Shown here in pieces: positions 1-9,354 of a DNA stretch of 64,000 bases. Both the position numbers and the translations under genes were made by a program. The notes beneath the pieces are model-generated. The model saw only the letters and a program-made list of their open reading frames with translations. It did not search any database and was not told the DNA's origin. The stretch's first letter is position 1. Each line of letters starts with the position of its first letter. Source of the DNA: Nitratireductor kimnyeongensis (GTDB taxonomy: Bacteria; Pseudomonadota; Alphaproteobacteria; Rhizobiales; Rhizobiaceae); NCBI RefSeq assembly GCF_019891395.1, contig NZ_CP078143.1, positions 1,216,001 through 1,280,000 of the forward strand. Direction: 5' to 3'.

Positions 1-505
1 CCAATTGACGCTCGGCCCCAGCCAGGTGATCTCCAAGCGTTTCCCTGCCGGTGAACATCATCAGGTCCGGACGTTTGAACATGGCCGCAGCCATTTTCGA
101 CTGATCGAGAATATCGGTCGTTTCGATGACAACGCGTTCGGCCGCGTCGAAAGCTTCACGAGCATCGGCGGGAAGAGAAACCACGCGTGGATCACTCATA
201 TGCATCGTGCCGAATAGATAAGAGGGCGCAAGGCCCTCCTTTTCAACCCGCCAAAGGAGTCCGCTGCCATTCGGCGTGTCCGCTGCCTGTCGTCGCACCT
301 CTTCAAGGGCGGCCGGGTTCTCTGCGGCGAGTTCCGTCAGGAGGTTTGTGCCCGAACAGACAATCTCATCCGCCTTTGCCGGCTTTGCCATCGACAGGCC
401 GAGGACCAGCGCCAGCAGCAGGAAAAGCGGAAAGGCAGCAGCGCACAGAAAAAGGCGGTCAACAAACTGCTCGGTCGCGGTGGTGGCTTTTGCATGCGTT
501 TTCAT
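1..505 (-). CDS. TraB/GumN family protein (partial, 3' end outside window)
   Basis: The frame opens at an ATG read leftward from 505 and runs off the window after 168 codons, so the C-terminal part is missing. Residues about 15-45 form a hydrophobic segment after a short basic N-terminus and end at AKPAKADE, a likely signal peptide, so the protein should be exported. The mature part begins with a segment containing LLWRVEKEG and SYLFGTMH. This is the usual opening of the TraB/GumN (Tiki-like) family, whose GxxH motif is represented here by GTMH. Some family members are metalloproteases; the role in rhizobia is not established and I infer none. It lies 67 bp downstream of xerC on the same strand and may be cotranscribed. 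Family assignment is fairly sure; function is unknown. Confidence 0.75.
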   Translation of the reverse strand, partial: MKTHAKATTATEQFVDRLFLCAAAFPLFLLLALVLGLSMAKPAKADEIVCSGTNLLTELAAENPAALEEVRRQAADTPNGSGLLWRVEKEGLAPSYLFGTMHMSDPRVVSLPADAREAFDAAERVVIETTDILDQSKMAAAMFKRPDLMMFTGRETLGDHLAGAERQL

Positions 506-572
506 GGCGCCACGCTAGCGGAAAATGACGGCCAAACTGTTAATCAGCCACCGCAAATTGCGCCGAACGAGA

Positions 573-1523
573 TCAGGCTCGCGGATGGGCGGCGTCATAA
601 ATTTCCAGAAGCCGGGCAGTATCCACCCCGGTGTAGACCTGCGTGGTGGAGAGGCTGGCATGGCCGAGCAACTCCTGGATCGCGCGCAAATCGCCACCCC
701 GCCCGAGAAGATGGGTTGCAAAGGAATGCCTAAGCGCGTGGGGTGTCGCTGTCTCCGGCAGGTTGAGCGCAGAGCGCATCCGCTTAATCTCACGTTGGAT
801 AATGGCAGGCTGCAAAGGACCGCCACGCGCGCCGCGAAAAAGCGGTTTGTCAGCCTCCAGATGGTAGGGGCAAAGGCGTTGATACTCGGCAACCGCTTCC
901 AGGGATACCGGCAGCACCGGCACCATTCGCGTCTTGCCGCCCTTGCCGGTAATCCTGAGCCCCCCCTGACGCAGCGCCCCAAGCTGCCCACCGAGAAGCC
1001 CTAGCGCCTCTGAAATGCGAAGCCCGGCTCCATAAAGCAGCGTGAAGACGGCGGCATTCCGCGCCGCGATCCATGGTTCTTCGGCCAGTTGCCCCTCGCC
1101 AGAGGCGACCTTGCGCGCATCGGCGGCCGTCAGCGGCTTGGGTAGCGCGCGCGGCGCACGCGGCGCCTTCAGCGCTGCGGCAGCCGCCGCATTCACCAGC
1201 CCCCGTCGCTCCAGGTGACGCAGAAACGAGCGAACCCCGGCAAGCCCGCGCCCGAGCGTGCGGGCTCCCGCACCCCTGCCCCGCCGAAAGGCCAGAAAGG
1301 CGCGCAGGTCCGCCGGGCGCAACTCGGCAATGTCAGCGAGACCCGGTGCCTCGCCGCAATGCCCTGTAAGGAATTGCAGAAACTGCCGCGTGTCGCGCTC
1401 ATAGGCATCGACGGTCAGCGCGGAAAGACGCCGCTCATCGACCAGCGCGGCGAGCCAGGCTGCGCGCGCCTTGTGCAGATCGGGTTTTGCGGAAATGAGA
1501 AAATCCTGGTTCATGCGGCGCAT
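573..1523 (-). CDS. xerC: Tyrosine recombinase XerC
   Basis: A 316-residue site-specific recombinase of the XerC/XerD type, which resolves chromosome dimers at dif together with its partner. The N-terminal SAM-like core-binding domain spans about residues 17-110 and the catalytic domain about 128-305. All catalytic residues are visible: R169 in GAGLRISEA, K194 in ITGKGGKTR, H262 and R265 in HALRHSFATH, H288 in LGHAS, and the nucleophile Y297 in TTQVYTG. Length is normal for Xer proteins. XerC is preferred over XerD because of the short divergent N-terminus and the alphaproteobacterial context, but this is inferred. An in-frame ATG at codon 4 (1514) is an alternative start. It follows the ABC-F gene by 66 bp on the same strand. 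No neighbouring att site or mobile element suggests a phage or integron integrase. Confidence 0.88.
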   Translation of the reverse strand: MRRMNQDFLISAKPDLHKARAAWLAALVDERRLSALTVDAYERDTRQFLQFLTGHCGEAPGLADIAELRPADLRAFLAFRRGRGAGARTLGRGLAGVRSFLRHLERRGLVNAAAAAALKAPRAPRALPKPLTAADARKVASGEGQLAEEPWIAARNAAVFTLLYGAGLRISEALGLLGGQLGALRQGGLRITGKGGKTRMVPVLPVSLEAVAEYQRLCPYHLEADKPLFRGARGGPLQPAIIQREIKRMRSALNLPETATPHALRHSFATHLLGRGGDLRAIQELLGHASLSTTQVYTGVDTARLLEIYDAAHPRA

Positions 1524-1589
1524 TCTGAACCAGTCTGGTTAGCGAGCGGTGAAGGCAGCCGTGAGGTCGGAGCCGTTTTGCAAGAGCTG

Positions 1590-3401
1590 CTATGCGCCCT
1601 CAACCTCCTCGCGCAGCATCTCCAGCTCCAGCCATTCCTGTTCCATCGTCTCCCGGCTCGCGCGCTTTTCATCAAGCTCTTTGGAAAAGCGCTGAAACGC
1701 GGCTGCATCGCGCGTGTAGAGGTTTGGATCGGCAAGTTTTTCTTCCAGAGCAGCGATTTCGTCAGCCAACTCATCGATCTTCTTCGGCAGCGTCTCCAGC
1801 GCGAATTTCTGTTTGTAGGAAAGCTTTTTCGAGGCCGGTTTGGGCGCGGCAGCGTTGTCCGCGGGCTTCGTCTTCTGCTGCTCGGCACTGCGCGCCTTCC
1901 GCCGTTCCAGCTCTTCGCCCTTGCGCTGCGCCATCATATCTGAATAGCCGCCGGCGTACTCGATCCAGCGGCCATCGCCGGCTGGCGCGATGGTGCTTGT
2001 CACTGTGCGGTCGAGGAAATCACGGTCATGGCTGACAAGCAGCACCGTGCCCGGAAAGTCCTCGACAAGCTCCTGCAGGAGGTCGAGGGTTTCCATGTCG
2101 AGATCGTTGGTGGGCTCATCGAGTACCAGTAGATTGGCCGGCCGCGCGAGGAGCCGGGCCAGAACCAAGCGCGCGCGCTCCCCCCCCGAGAGCTCGCGGA
2201 TCGGCGTGCGCGCCTGCTCTGGTTTGAACAAAAAGTCCTTCATGTAGGAAACGACATGCCTTTCCTGCCCGTTGACGACGACGCTATCGCCGCGCCCATC
2301 GGTCAGGAAGTGAGAGAGCGTCTCCAGCGGGTCAAGAGATCGCTTCTGATCTAAAATGGCGATTTCGAGATTGGCACCGAGCCGCAGCGACCCCTCGTCG
2401 GGCTGGAGCTTGCCGGTAAGCAGATTGATCAAGGTCGTTTTGCCGGCGCCATTGGGGCCCACAAGACCGATCCGGTCGCCGCGCAGAACTCGCGCGGAAA
2501 AGTCTTTCACCACCTGCAACCCGTCATAGGACTTGGCAAGCCCCTTCGCCTCGATGACGAGCTTGCCGGATTCGGCAGCGTCGCTTGCCGCCATGGTGGC
2601 CACGCCCTCCGCGCCGCGGTGGCTGCGGTGTTTCTCGCGCAGCGCCTGCAACTCTCCCAGACGGCGCACATTGCGCTTGCGGCGCGCGGTCACACCGTAG
2701 CGCAACCAGTGCTCTTCACGCTCGATCTTGCGCGCAAGCTTATGCTGCTCGCGCTCTTCCTCTTCGAGCACCTGATCGCGCCAGTCCTCGAAATAGGCAA
2801 ACCCCTTGTCGAGCCGGCGCGTCACTCCCCGGTCGAGCCACACGGTTGCGCGACTTACCTTTTCCAGAAATCGGCGGTCATGCGAGATGGTGACCAAAGC
2901 GGAAGAGGTCCGTTGCAACTCTTCCTCAAGCCACTCGATCGTGGCAAGGTCGAGATGGTTTGTCGGCTCATCGAGCAGCAGCAAATCCGGCTCCGGCGCA
3001 AGCACGCGGGCCAGTGCCGCACGGCGCGCCTCGCCGCCAGAAAGCGTCGCCGGGTCTTCATCCCCCGTGAGCCCCAGCCGGTCGATGACAAGCGCCACCC
3101 GGTTGATGTCGTCGGCAGGCCCAAGCCCCGCCTCCACATAGGCGCGCACGGTCGCGAACCCCTGCCAGTCAGGCGTCTGCGGCAAATAGCGTATGGTTGC
3201 TGTCGGCTGGCGGAAGATCTCGCCATCCTGCGGCTCCACGAGCCCGGCGGCAATCTTCAACAGGGTCGACTTGCCGGAGCCATTGCGCCCCACCAGCGCA
3301 AGCCGCTCGCCGGGGCCGACCATCAGCGCGGCACCGGCCAGCAGCGGCGTGCCACCGAAGGTCAAACGAATATCATCCAGCTTTAAAAGTGGCGGCGCCA
3401 T
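1590..3401 (-). CDS. uup: ABC-F family ATPase, Uup-like
   Basis: A 603-residue soluble protein with two ABC ATPase cassettes and no membrane segments, as in the ABC-F family that acts on ribosomes or DNA rather than in transport. Cassette 1 has Walker A GRNGSGKST near residue 39, signature LSGGE, and Walker B LLLLDEPTNHLD. Cassette 2 has GPNGAGKTT, LSGGERARL and LLVLDEPTNDLD. The inter-cassette linker (about 215-275) is rich in Arg, Lys and Glu. A C-terminal extension of about 80 residues (from about 520) is Lys/Glu-rich and probably a coiled coil, the hallmark of Uup over other ABC-F members. The start lies 3 bp after the thiN stop, so the two genes are almost certainly cotranscribed. Exact role (Uup-type transposon or ribosome function) is inferred from family. 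Confidence 0.88.
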   Translation of the reverse strand: MAPPLLKLDDIRLTFGGTPLLAGAALMVGPGERLALVGRNGSGKSTLLKIAAGLVEPQDGEIFRQPTATIRYLPQTPDWQGFATVRAYVEAGLGPADDINRVALVIDRLGLTGDEDPATLSGGEARRAALARVLAPEPDLLLLDEPTNHLDLATIEWLEEELQRTSSALVTISHDRRFLEKVSRATVWLDRGVTRRLDKGFAYFEDWRDQVLEEEEREQHKLARKIEREEHWLRYGVTARRKRNVRRLGELQALREKHRSHRGAEGVATMAASDAAESGKLVIEAKGLAKSYDGLQVVKDFSARVLRGDRIGLVGPNGAGKTTLINLLTGKLQPDEGSLRLGANLEIAILDQKRSLDPLETLSHFLTDGRGDSVVVNGQERHVVSYMKDFLFKPEQARTPIRELSGGERARLVLARLLARPANLLVLDEPTNDLDMETLDLLQELVEDFPGTVLLVSHDRDFLDRTVTSTIAPAGDGRWIEYAGGYSDMMAQRKGEELERRKARSAEQQKTKPADNAAAPKPASKKLSYKQKFALETLPKKIDELADEIAALEEKLADPNLYTRDAAAFQRFSKELDEKRASRETMEQEWLELEMLREEVEGA

Positions 3402-3404
3402 GGT

Positions 3405-4052
3405 TCAGCGTTCTCCGTCATGCAGTAGATGCGCCATGAACAGCGCCCGGCCCTTTTTCAAGGTTATCGAGAGGTCGCCCTTAACGACATTGGAAAGTGT
3501 CAGCGATGATCCGAAGGGCACCTCCACGGCATCGAGCGGCCATTTCGCACCTTCGACTGTAAGGCCGGAAAGCTCCGAAAAGCCGAGAATCGAAAACAGT
3601 GTGCCATCAGCATAGGCGAAACTGTGACGCCGCCCCGGGACGAGCGGCACGCCTTCCTGATGCCCGCTCGTCAGCTTCGCGGCAATGCCGCGTTCGGAGA
3701 GCTGCAATGCCTGCGCGAAATGCAGGAACATGTGGTCGGCCCGTTCGCCTCCGAAAGCACCGGCCAGCAGAAGGCTTGTCGCCCCGGCCTCCAGAGCTGC
3801 CGCGATCGCGATCTCGCCGTCGGTCTTGTCCTTCTCGGAGGGGAAGGTGCGGCGCGCCACGTCGGCATAGGCATCCTCAAACCCGTCGGGCACGGAATCG
3901 AAGTCCCCCACCCAGAGCTCGGGCTTCACATCCAGAAGCGCAGCATGGCGCATGCCCGAATCCGCTGCGATGATGCGGCTGTCGGCGATTTCGGCATCAA
4001 GCGCCGGTGTCCGGGTGAGGTCTCCGCCAAGGAGAAGGGTAAAACGGCTCAT
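3405..4052 (-). CDS. thiN: Thiamine diphosphokinase (thiamine pyrophosphokinase)
   Basis: Transfers pyrophosphate from ATP to thiamine to make thiamine diphosphate, the active cofactor. The 215-residue product shows the family landmarks: an N-terminal LLLGGD strand, AADSGMRHA, the DFDSVP motif, FPSEKDKTDGE with the metal and ATP-binding Asp residues, and LAGAFGGERADH. The frame is open upstream to 4199, but that longer start would place the coding region inside the TPP riboswitch of the opposite strand. The ATG at 4052 gives MSRFTLLLGGD, the normal N-terminus, and is chosen. The gene diverges from the thiamine importer thiBPQ, so imported thiamine can be activated by the neighbouring enzyme. 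No second TPP riboswitch is visible on this strand. Confidence 0.9.
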   Translation of the reverse strand: MSRFTLLLGGDLTRTPALDAEIADSRIIAADSGMRHAALLDVKPELWVGDFDSVPDGFEDAYADVARRTFPSEKDKTDGEIAIAAALEAGATSLLLAGAFGGERADHMFLHFAQALQLSERGIAAKLTSGHQEGVPLVPGRRHSFAYADGTLFSILGFSELSGLTVEGAKWPLDAVEVPFGSSLTLSNVVKGDLSITLKKGRALFMAHLLHDGER

Positions 4053-4154
4053 GGGCGAGGCCCATATCATGCCGGCGGGCCAGCGCCAACGGCGTTTGCG
4101 CCATTCACCCCCCTTGCGGAGCTGCGCACCGCGCCCTATTTTTTCCCGTCGCTC

Positions 4155-4249
4155 TAACGGGGTGCCGGCGCATTGTCGGCTGAGAGGCTTGGGAAGCACC
4201 CAACCAACCCGCGGAACCTGATCCGGCTTATACCGGCGGAGGGATTAGA
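4155..4249 (+). ncRNA. TPP (thi-box) riboswitch upstream of thiBPQ
   Basis: The non-coding stretch before thiB contains the conserved words of the thiamine pyrophosphate aptamer in the correct order: GGGGTGCC at the 5' side, GCTGAGAGG in the central loop, ACCCGCGGAACCTGATCC, then TATACCGGCGGAGGGA at the 3' side. Variable helix P3 lies around 4181-4205. The aptamer ends about 50 bp before the thiB start codon, and no intrinsic terminator is apparent between them. This suggests control of translation initiation at the thiB ribosome-binding site, as is usual in proteobacteria. It should shut off the importer when intracellular thiamine diphosphate is plentiful. Confidence 0.95.
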
Positions 4250-4298
4250 CGCTTTTCATTCAGCGCCTCATTCCCAGACCAGAAAAGAGGAGGCGCAG

Positions 4299-5303
4299 AT
4301 GCGCACCACCACCCTGCTTTCCACGCTGGCGCTCGGCGCGCTGGTCCTTTCCGGCCAGGCATTCGCCCAGGAAAAGCTCACCGTGTACACCTATGAGAGC
4401 TTCACATCCGACTGGGGCCCAGGCCCACAGGTGGAGAAGGCGTTTGAGGCAGAATGCGGCTGCGACGTGGAATTCGTTTCGGTCGCCGATGGCGTGGCAC
4501 TGCTCAACCGTGTCCGGCTTGAGGGCAGCTCCACGAAAGCCGACATCGTGCTCGGCCTCGACAATAATCTTCTCCACGAGGCGCGGGAAACCGGCCTCTT
4601 CGCCCCCCACGGTATTGATACGGCCAAGCTAGAGGTGCCCGGCGGCTTTGAGAACGACATTTTCGTTCCCTTCGATTATGGCTATTTCGCCTTTGTCTAC
4701 GACACCGAAGCCATCGAGACACCACCGGCAAGCCTGAAGGAACTGGTGGAGGCCGAGGGTGATCTGAAGATCGCCATCCAGGATCCACGCACCTCCACGC
4801 CGGGCCTAGGTCTTCTGCTCTGGGTCAAGGCCGTCTATGGCGACGAGGCGGCCACCGCCTGGAGCCGGCTGCAGGACAAGGTGCTGACGGTGACACCCGG
4901 CTGGAGCGAGGCCTATGGACTGTTCACCAGCGGTGAGGTTCCCATGGTGCTCTCCTACACCACCTCGCCCGCCTATCACCGCATCGCCGAAGACACCGAG
5001 CGCTACAAGGCAGCCAGCTTCGCGGAAGGCCACTATCTGCAGGTGGAAGTGGCGGCACAGACGGTTGCGGGCGCAAAAAACCCGCTGGCGCAGAAATTCC
5101 TCGCCTTCATGATTGGTCCCGGCTTTCAGGACGCCATTCCCGAAACCAACTGGATGTTCCCGGCCGGAGAAACCTCCGGCAAGTTGAATCCGGTTTTCGA
5201 CGAACTCGTCAAACCGACCAAAACGCTCGAGTTCCCGCCTGAAGAGGTGGCAAAGAACCGGAAGACATGGGTCGATGAGTGGCTTTCGGTGATGAGCCGC
5301 TAA
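4299..5303 (+). CDS. thiB: Thiamine ABC transporter, substrate-binding protein
   Basis: Periplasmic binding protein that delivers thiamine to the ThiPQ membrane complex. The 334-residue product begins with a clear Sec signal peptide (MRTTTLL, then an Ala/Leu core, cleavage after GQAFA). The mature protein starts with [10 protein letters not shown], typical of ThiB/iron-type extracellular solute-binding proteins. Length matches the family. The frame is open further upstream to 4173, inside the riboswitch; the ATG at 4299 is chosen because it follows a strong ribosome-binding site (AGAGGAGG) and starts exactly at the signal peptide. It is the first gene of thiBPQ, with thiP 10 bp downstream, and is controlled by the TPP riboswitch in its leader. 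Confidence 0.93.
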   Translation: MRTTTLLSTLALGALVLSGQAFAQEKLTVYTYESFTSDWGPGPQVEKAFEAECGCDVEFVSVADGVALLNRVRLEGSSTKADIVLGLDNNLLHEARETGLFAPHGIDTAKLEVPGGFENDIFVPFDYGYFAFVYDTEAIETPPASLKELVEAEGDLKIAIQDPRTSTPGLGLLLWVKAVYGDEAATAWSRLQDKVLTVTPGWSEAYGLFTSGEVPMVLSYTTSPAYHRIAEDTERYKAASFAEGHYLQVEVAAQTVAGAKNPLAQKFLAFMIGPGFQDAIPETNWMFPAGETSGKLNPVFDELVKPTKTLEFPPEEVAKNRKTWVDEWLSVMSR

Positions 5304-5313
5304 GCACACCCCG

Positions 5314-6921
5314 GTGCCAGCCATGGACAGACGCATAACCGCAGGGCGCGTCGCGCTAGCGGCCGTCGGCCTGCTTGTCAGCGGAGCCTTTATCGGCCTC
5401 GCATTGGAAGCGGCACGCCAGGGTTCTGGCGTGCTGGATGCGTTCGATGCATGGCTTCTGCGCATTGCCCGTTTCACGCTCTGGCAGGCCCTGCTTTCCA
5501 CGCTGCTCTCCGTGCTCCCTTCGATCCTTCTGGCGCGTGCGCTGGCGCGGCATCCGGCCTTTCCGGGACGTGCCTTCATCCTGCGCCTGTTCGCCGTGCC
5601 GCTTGCGCTGCCAGCCATTGTCGCTGCCCTTGGCGTGCTCGCGCTCTATGGCCGCGCGGGCTTCTTCGCGCCATTCCTGTCGGTCGCCTTCAACGAGCAC
5701 TGGCCTGGCATCTATGGCCTTTCGGGCATTCTGGTCGCCCATGTCTTCTTCAACCTGCCGCTCGCAACGCGGCTCTTCCTGAACGCGCTTGAAAGCGTGC
5801 CGGCAGACCAGTGGCGTCTTGCAGCCCAGCTTGGCATGGGTGCGCGCGCCTCGTTCCGGTTTCTCGAATGGCCGGCCATGCGCGCTGCCCTGCCCGGCAT
5901 TGCCGGGCTCGTTTTCATGCTGTGCGTCACGTCCTTCACCATCGTCTTGCTACTCGGAGGGGGCCCGCGCGCGACCACCCTCGAAGTAGCGATTTATCAG
6001 GCCTTGCGCTTCGACTTCGACCCTGCCCGTGCACTGGTGCTCACCCTCATTCAGGTGGCCTTGGCGGGCAGCATCGTGTTGGCAATGAGCCGCCTCGGCG
6101 CATCCTTCAGCGGCGACGCAAACCTCCCCGTCGCACCCCGACGGATCGTCTGGCATACGCCCGCAGAGACCGGTTTTAACGCAGCCCTCATCCTTGTCGC
6201 CCTCTTCTTCGTTGCAGGGCCGATGGCGGCAACCGTGGTCGCTGGCCTGAAAGCCGATCTCGGACGCCTTGCCACCGAAAGCGCGGTCTTTGCGGCCACG
6301 GCCACCAGCCTTGTTTTCGCGAGCCTGTCGGCCCTCCTGTGCCTCATCCTGTCACTGGCACTGGTCGCCGCCCGGCGCGCGCTGGAAATGAAACGCGGCG
6401 CCCTGCCCGCGACCCTGCTGGAACGCGCAACCGACAGCGGTGCTGCCATGGTGCTCATCGTTCCGCCGCTGGTCATCGGCGCGGGCTGGTTTATTCTCCT
6501 GCGCCACGTGGGCAATGTCTTCGCCTTCGCGCCGGTCATGGTCGTCACGGTCAATGCGGTGATGGCCATGCCCTTCGCCATCCGTGCCATTCGTCCGGCT
6601 TATGATGCCGCCAGTGCCCGCCATGAAAGACTGTGTCTCTCACTTGGCATTACCGGGTGGAGCAGGCTACGCCTTGTCGACTGGCCGGCGCTCAAACGCC
6701 CCGCCGCCACCGCACTCGCCTTCGCTGCCGCCCTATCTCTGGGCGATCTCGGCGTCATCGCCCTGTTCGGCTCCGATCAGGTGCAGACGCTGCCCTATCT
6801 CCTGCTGCAGCGCATGGGCAGCTACCGCACGGCAGATGCCGCCGGCCTCGCTCTTTTCCTGGGGCTTCTCTGTCTGGCATTGATGTTCATCGCCGATCGT
6901 CTCGGCAGGGAGAAGACATGA
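5314..6921 (+). CDS. thiP: Thiamine ABC transporter, permease
   Basis: A 535-residue inner-membrane protein with about twelve hydrophobic segments arranged as two homologous permease halves, as in ThiP and the iron-type (CysTW) permease fusions. Cytoplasmic EAA-like loops are seen in each half, for example around residues 165-190 (DQWRLAAQLGMGARASFRFL) and 430-455 (ERLCLSLGITGWSRLRLVDW). The listed start is a GTG at 5314; an ATG at 5323 (MDRRITAG) is equally plausible and changes only three residues. The stop codon overlaps the start of thiQ (ATGA), which indicates translational coupling. With ThiB and ThiQ it forms the thiamine/TPP importer. Confidence 0.92.
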   Translation: MPAMDRRITAGRVALAAVGLLVSGAFIGLALEAARQGSGVLDAFDAWLLRIARFTLWQALLSTLLSVLPSILLARALARHPAFPGRAFILRLFAVPLALPAIVAALGVLALYGRAGFFAPFLSVAFNEHWPGIYGLSGILVAHVFFNLPLATRLFLNALESVPADQWRLAAQLGMGARASFRFLEWPAMRAALPGIAGLVFMLCVTSFTIVLLLGGGPRATTLEVAIYQALRFDFDPARALVLTLIQVALAGSIVLAMSRLGASFSGDANLPVAPRRIVWHTPAETGFNAALILVALFFVAGPMAATVVAGLKADLGRLATESAVFAATATSLVFASLSALLCLILSLALVAARRALEMKRGALPATLLERATDSGAAMVLIVPPLVIGAGWFILLRHVGNVFAFAPVMVVTVNAVMAMPFAIRAIRPAYDAASARHERLCLSLGITGWSRLRLVDWPALKRPAATALAFAAALSLGDLGVIALFGSDQVQTLPYLLLQRMGSYRTADAAGLALFLGLLCLALMFIADRLGREKT

Positions 6922-7664
6922 TCAAGACCGCCGCTGGACATGGTGCCAAAATCGCTCTGGAAGCGCTGCAATTCGCTTATCCGGGGGGGAGGCCGATGGC
7001 GTTCGAGGCGACAATCGCGCCATCCGATATTGTCGCCGTGATGGGCCCAAGCGGTTCGGGCAAATCAACGCTGCTCAGTCTTATAGCCGGCTTCGAGAAA
7101 CCCACCGCGGGCCGTGTTCTCATAAATGGCGAAGATGTTTCCCGACTCAATCCTCATCGCAGGCCTGTTTCCATGGTGTTTCAGGAAAACAATCTCTTCG
7201 CGCATCTCACCGTCGCCCAGAATGTGGGGCTAGGCCGCTCGGCTTCCCTGAGATTGTCCGATGAAGACCGGACAGCGATCTCGGATGCCCTCGCCAGAAC
7301 CGGCCTTGCCGGCAAGGAAGACCGGTTGCCCCAAGCGCTCTCAGGTGGAGAGCGCCAGCGTGTGGCACTTGCCCGCGTGTTAATCCGCAGACGCCCCGTC
7401 CTTCTGATGGACGAACCCTTCGCTTCGCTCGGACCGGCCCTGCGTGATGAAATGCTCGAACTCATCGCCGACCTGCACGCCGCGCAAGGAATGACCATCC
7501 TGATGGCGACGCATGATCCACGCGATGCAGAGCGGCTTTGTAAATCGATGGTCTTCGTGGAAGAAGGCCAGATTTCCGCCACGGGCACAACCGATGCGTT
7601 TATCTCCGGCGAGGCATCGGACGCCTTCAACCGCTATATAGGCGCGCGCCGCGAAATCAACTAA
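6918..7664 (+). CDS. thiQ: Thiamine ABC transporter, ATP-binding protein
   Basis: The ATPase of the thiamine importer, 248 residues. Walker A is GPSGSGKST near residue 41, Q-loop FQENNLF, signature LSGGERQRVALAR, Walker B VLLMDEPFASLG, and switch His in MATHDPRDA. The start is the ATG of the ATGA overlap with thiP. An open frame extends back to 6633 but only by overlapping thiP, so the longer version is rejected. It is the last gene of the riboswitch-controlled thiBPQ operon; no strong terminator is seen in the 147 bp before the next gene. Confidence 0.93.
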   Translation: MIKTAAGHGAKIALEALQFAYPGGRPMAFEATIAPSDIVAVMGPSGSGKSTLLSLIAGFEKPTAGRVLINGEDVSRLNPHRRPVSMVFQENNLFAHLTVAQNVGLGRSASLRLSDEDRTAISDALARTGLAGKEDRLPQALSGGERQRVALARVLIRRRPVLLMDEPFASLGPALRDEMLELIADLHAAQGMTILMATHDPRDAERLCKSMVFVEEGQISATGTTDAFISGEASDAFNRYIGARREIN

Positions 7665-7811
7665 GCTCCAAGAAATGGATTCCCCTTTTGCAGCTTATGC
7701 GCTAGACGATGCCCTCGATGGGACATGATGCAATGCTGAGGGAACCAAAAGCGCGGCTGGCTGGTTGAGGCTGGTCATGCTTTGGACAAGATCAACCGGA
7801 AGGACATTCAC

Positions 7812-9323
7812 TTGTCCAATCGAGCGCCCGCTACCATGAATTTCCTGCCGCCCGCGCGGTCATCGTCGCGCAAAACTGTCCTGGCCCTGACGCTCACCGC
7901 GCTCCTGTCCGGCTGCCAGATGATCCCGACCGATACGGGCAGTTTCATGCCGTCCTCCAACCCGGTCACCGTGGACACGGTGACACGCGGTGATCGGCTG
8001 GCTCGGCTGGCCCGCCAACAGCACCCGCGCATCCTGCAGACCTATGGCGGCGAATATTCCGACGCGAAGCTCGAGCGAATGGTGGCCAAGGTCGTCGGCT
8101 CGCTGACGTTGGACGAACAAAACACTGGCGCCGCCTATCGGATCACGATACTCAATTCACCGAACGTGAACGCTTTTGCCCTCCCCGGCGGCTATCTTTA
8201 TGTCACACGCGGGCTTTTAGCGCTTGCCAACGATTCGGCGGAGCTTGCTGCTGTCCTGGCGCATGAAATGGCACATGTCACAGCCAATCATGGCATTGAG
8301 CGACAGAAACTCGAAGCGGAAGAAAAATTCGCTTCAAAAGTGGTGAATGAAGTGGTCGGCGGACGCGATCAGGCGGCTCAGGCCGCGCTGGTGCGCGGCA
8401 AACTGCGACTTGCCCAGTTCTCCCGCAATCAGGAACTTGAAGCTGATCGCATCGGTATCCAGACAACCGCCCATGCTGGGTTTGACGCCTTCGCGGCGGC
8501 ACGCTTTCTCCAGGCGATGGATGCTTATCAAGGCTTTCGCAGCATCAGCGGCGCGACCGATGCCAGCCTCGACTTTCTGGCAAGTCACCCAAATGCGCCG
8601 CGCCGTATCGAGCTCGCGCAGCGCCATGCCCGCGAACTGCAGCAACCCAACGCGGCAGGGACGAGGGATCGCGAAGCCTTCCTTGCCGGCATTGATGGCA
8701 TGATCTATGGCGATTCTCCGGAAGAGGGTTTCGTCCGCGGACGCGACTTTCTTCATCCGGGGCTGGGCGTCGCCTTCCGTGTACCGCAGGGGTTCATCAT
8801 CGACAACTCGGCAAAGGCTGTTACCGCCGTCGGACCTGAAGACATTGCGGTCCGTTTTGATGGCGCCACCGTTCCGCAGGGTACATCCCTGACAGATTAC
8901 CTGACGAGTGGATGGGTGGCCGGTTTGGAGCCTGAAACAATCCGAACTCTGACCATCAACGGCTATCCGGCTGCCAATGGTCGCGCGAGCGCCGATGGAT
9001 GGCAGTTTGATGTCACGGTGATCCGCTCGGGCGGGCAGGTTTATCGCCTGCTGACCGCCGCGCCCGCAACGAGCGGAGACCTCGAGAGGGTTGCAAATTC
9101 AGTCGGTCAAAGCTTCCGTGTACTAAATCAGGCGGAGCGTGCAGCACTCACACCTCTGCGGATCCGCGTGGTCACTGTTCAACCTGGCGAGACGCTGGCT
9201 TCCCTGGCCGCGCGCATGCGTGGGGTGGATCGGAAAGTGGAGCTTTTCCGGCTGCTGAACGCTCTTGGTCCCGGTGCGTCACCTGCAGCGGGCACCAGGG
9301 TGAAAATCGTCACTGATCAATAG
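7812..9323 (+). CDS. M48 family zinc metalloprotease, lipoprotein
   Basis: Predicted envelope protease of the M48 (Ste24/BepA-like) family. The catalytic zinc site HEMAH is in VLAHEMAHVTANHG, and the third ligand is the Glu of NQELEADRIG. An N-terminal signal peptide ends in a lipobox, LLSGC, so the protein is probably attached to a membrane on the periplasmic side. The last 55 residues contain VVTVQPGETLASLAARM and resemble a LysM domain, which could bind peptidoglycan. Start choice is uncertain. A TTG at 7812 has a good ribosome-binding site (GGAAGGA, 7-bp spacing) and is used; an ATG at 7836 begins MNFLPPARSS with a poorer site; a TTG at 7782 is least likely. BepA-like proteins do quality control of outer-membrane assembly; that role here is inferred. 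Confidence 0.88.
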   Translation: MSNRAPATMNFLPPARSSSRKTVLALTLTALLSGCQMIPTDTGSFMPSSNPVTVDTVTRGDRLARLARQQHPRILQTYGGEYSDAKLERMVAKVVGSLTLDEQNTGAAYRITILNSPNVNAFALPGGYLYVTRGLLALANDSAELAAVLAHEMAHVTANHGIERQKLEAEEKFASKVVNEVVGGRDQAAQAALVRGKLRLAQFSRNQELEADRIGIQTTAHAGFDAFAAARFLQAMDAYQGFRSISGATDASLDFLASHPNAPRRIELAQRHARELQQPNAAGTRDREAFLAGIDGMIYGDSPEEGFVRGRDFLHPGLGVAFRVPQGFIIDNSAKAVTAVGPEDIAVRFDGATVPQGTSLTDYLTSGWVAGLEPETIRTLTINGYPAANGRASADGWQFDVTVIRSGGQVYRLLTAAPATSGDLERVANSVGQSFRVLNQAERAALTPLRIRVVTVQPGETLASLAARMRGVDRKVELFRLLNALGPGASPAAGTRVKIVTDQ

Positions 9324-9354
9324 CACTTCACGCACCCAAGGGCGCTGCATAGGC

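Noticed and set aside
573..1523. Phage or integron integrase
   Set aside because: No att-like repeats, no cargo or phage genes nearby, normal Xer length and motifs.
4053..4199. Longer N-terminus for thiN
   Set aside because: Arg/Trp-rich extension absent from the family and lying opposite the TPP riboswitch; ATG 4052 fits family starts.
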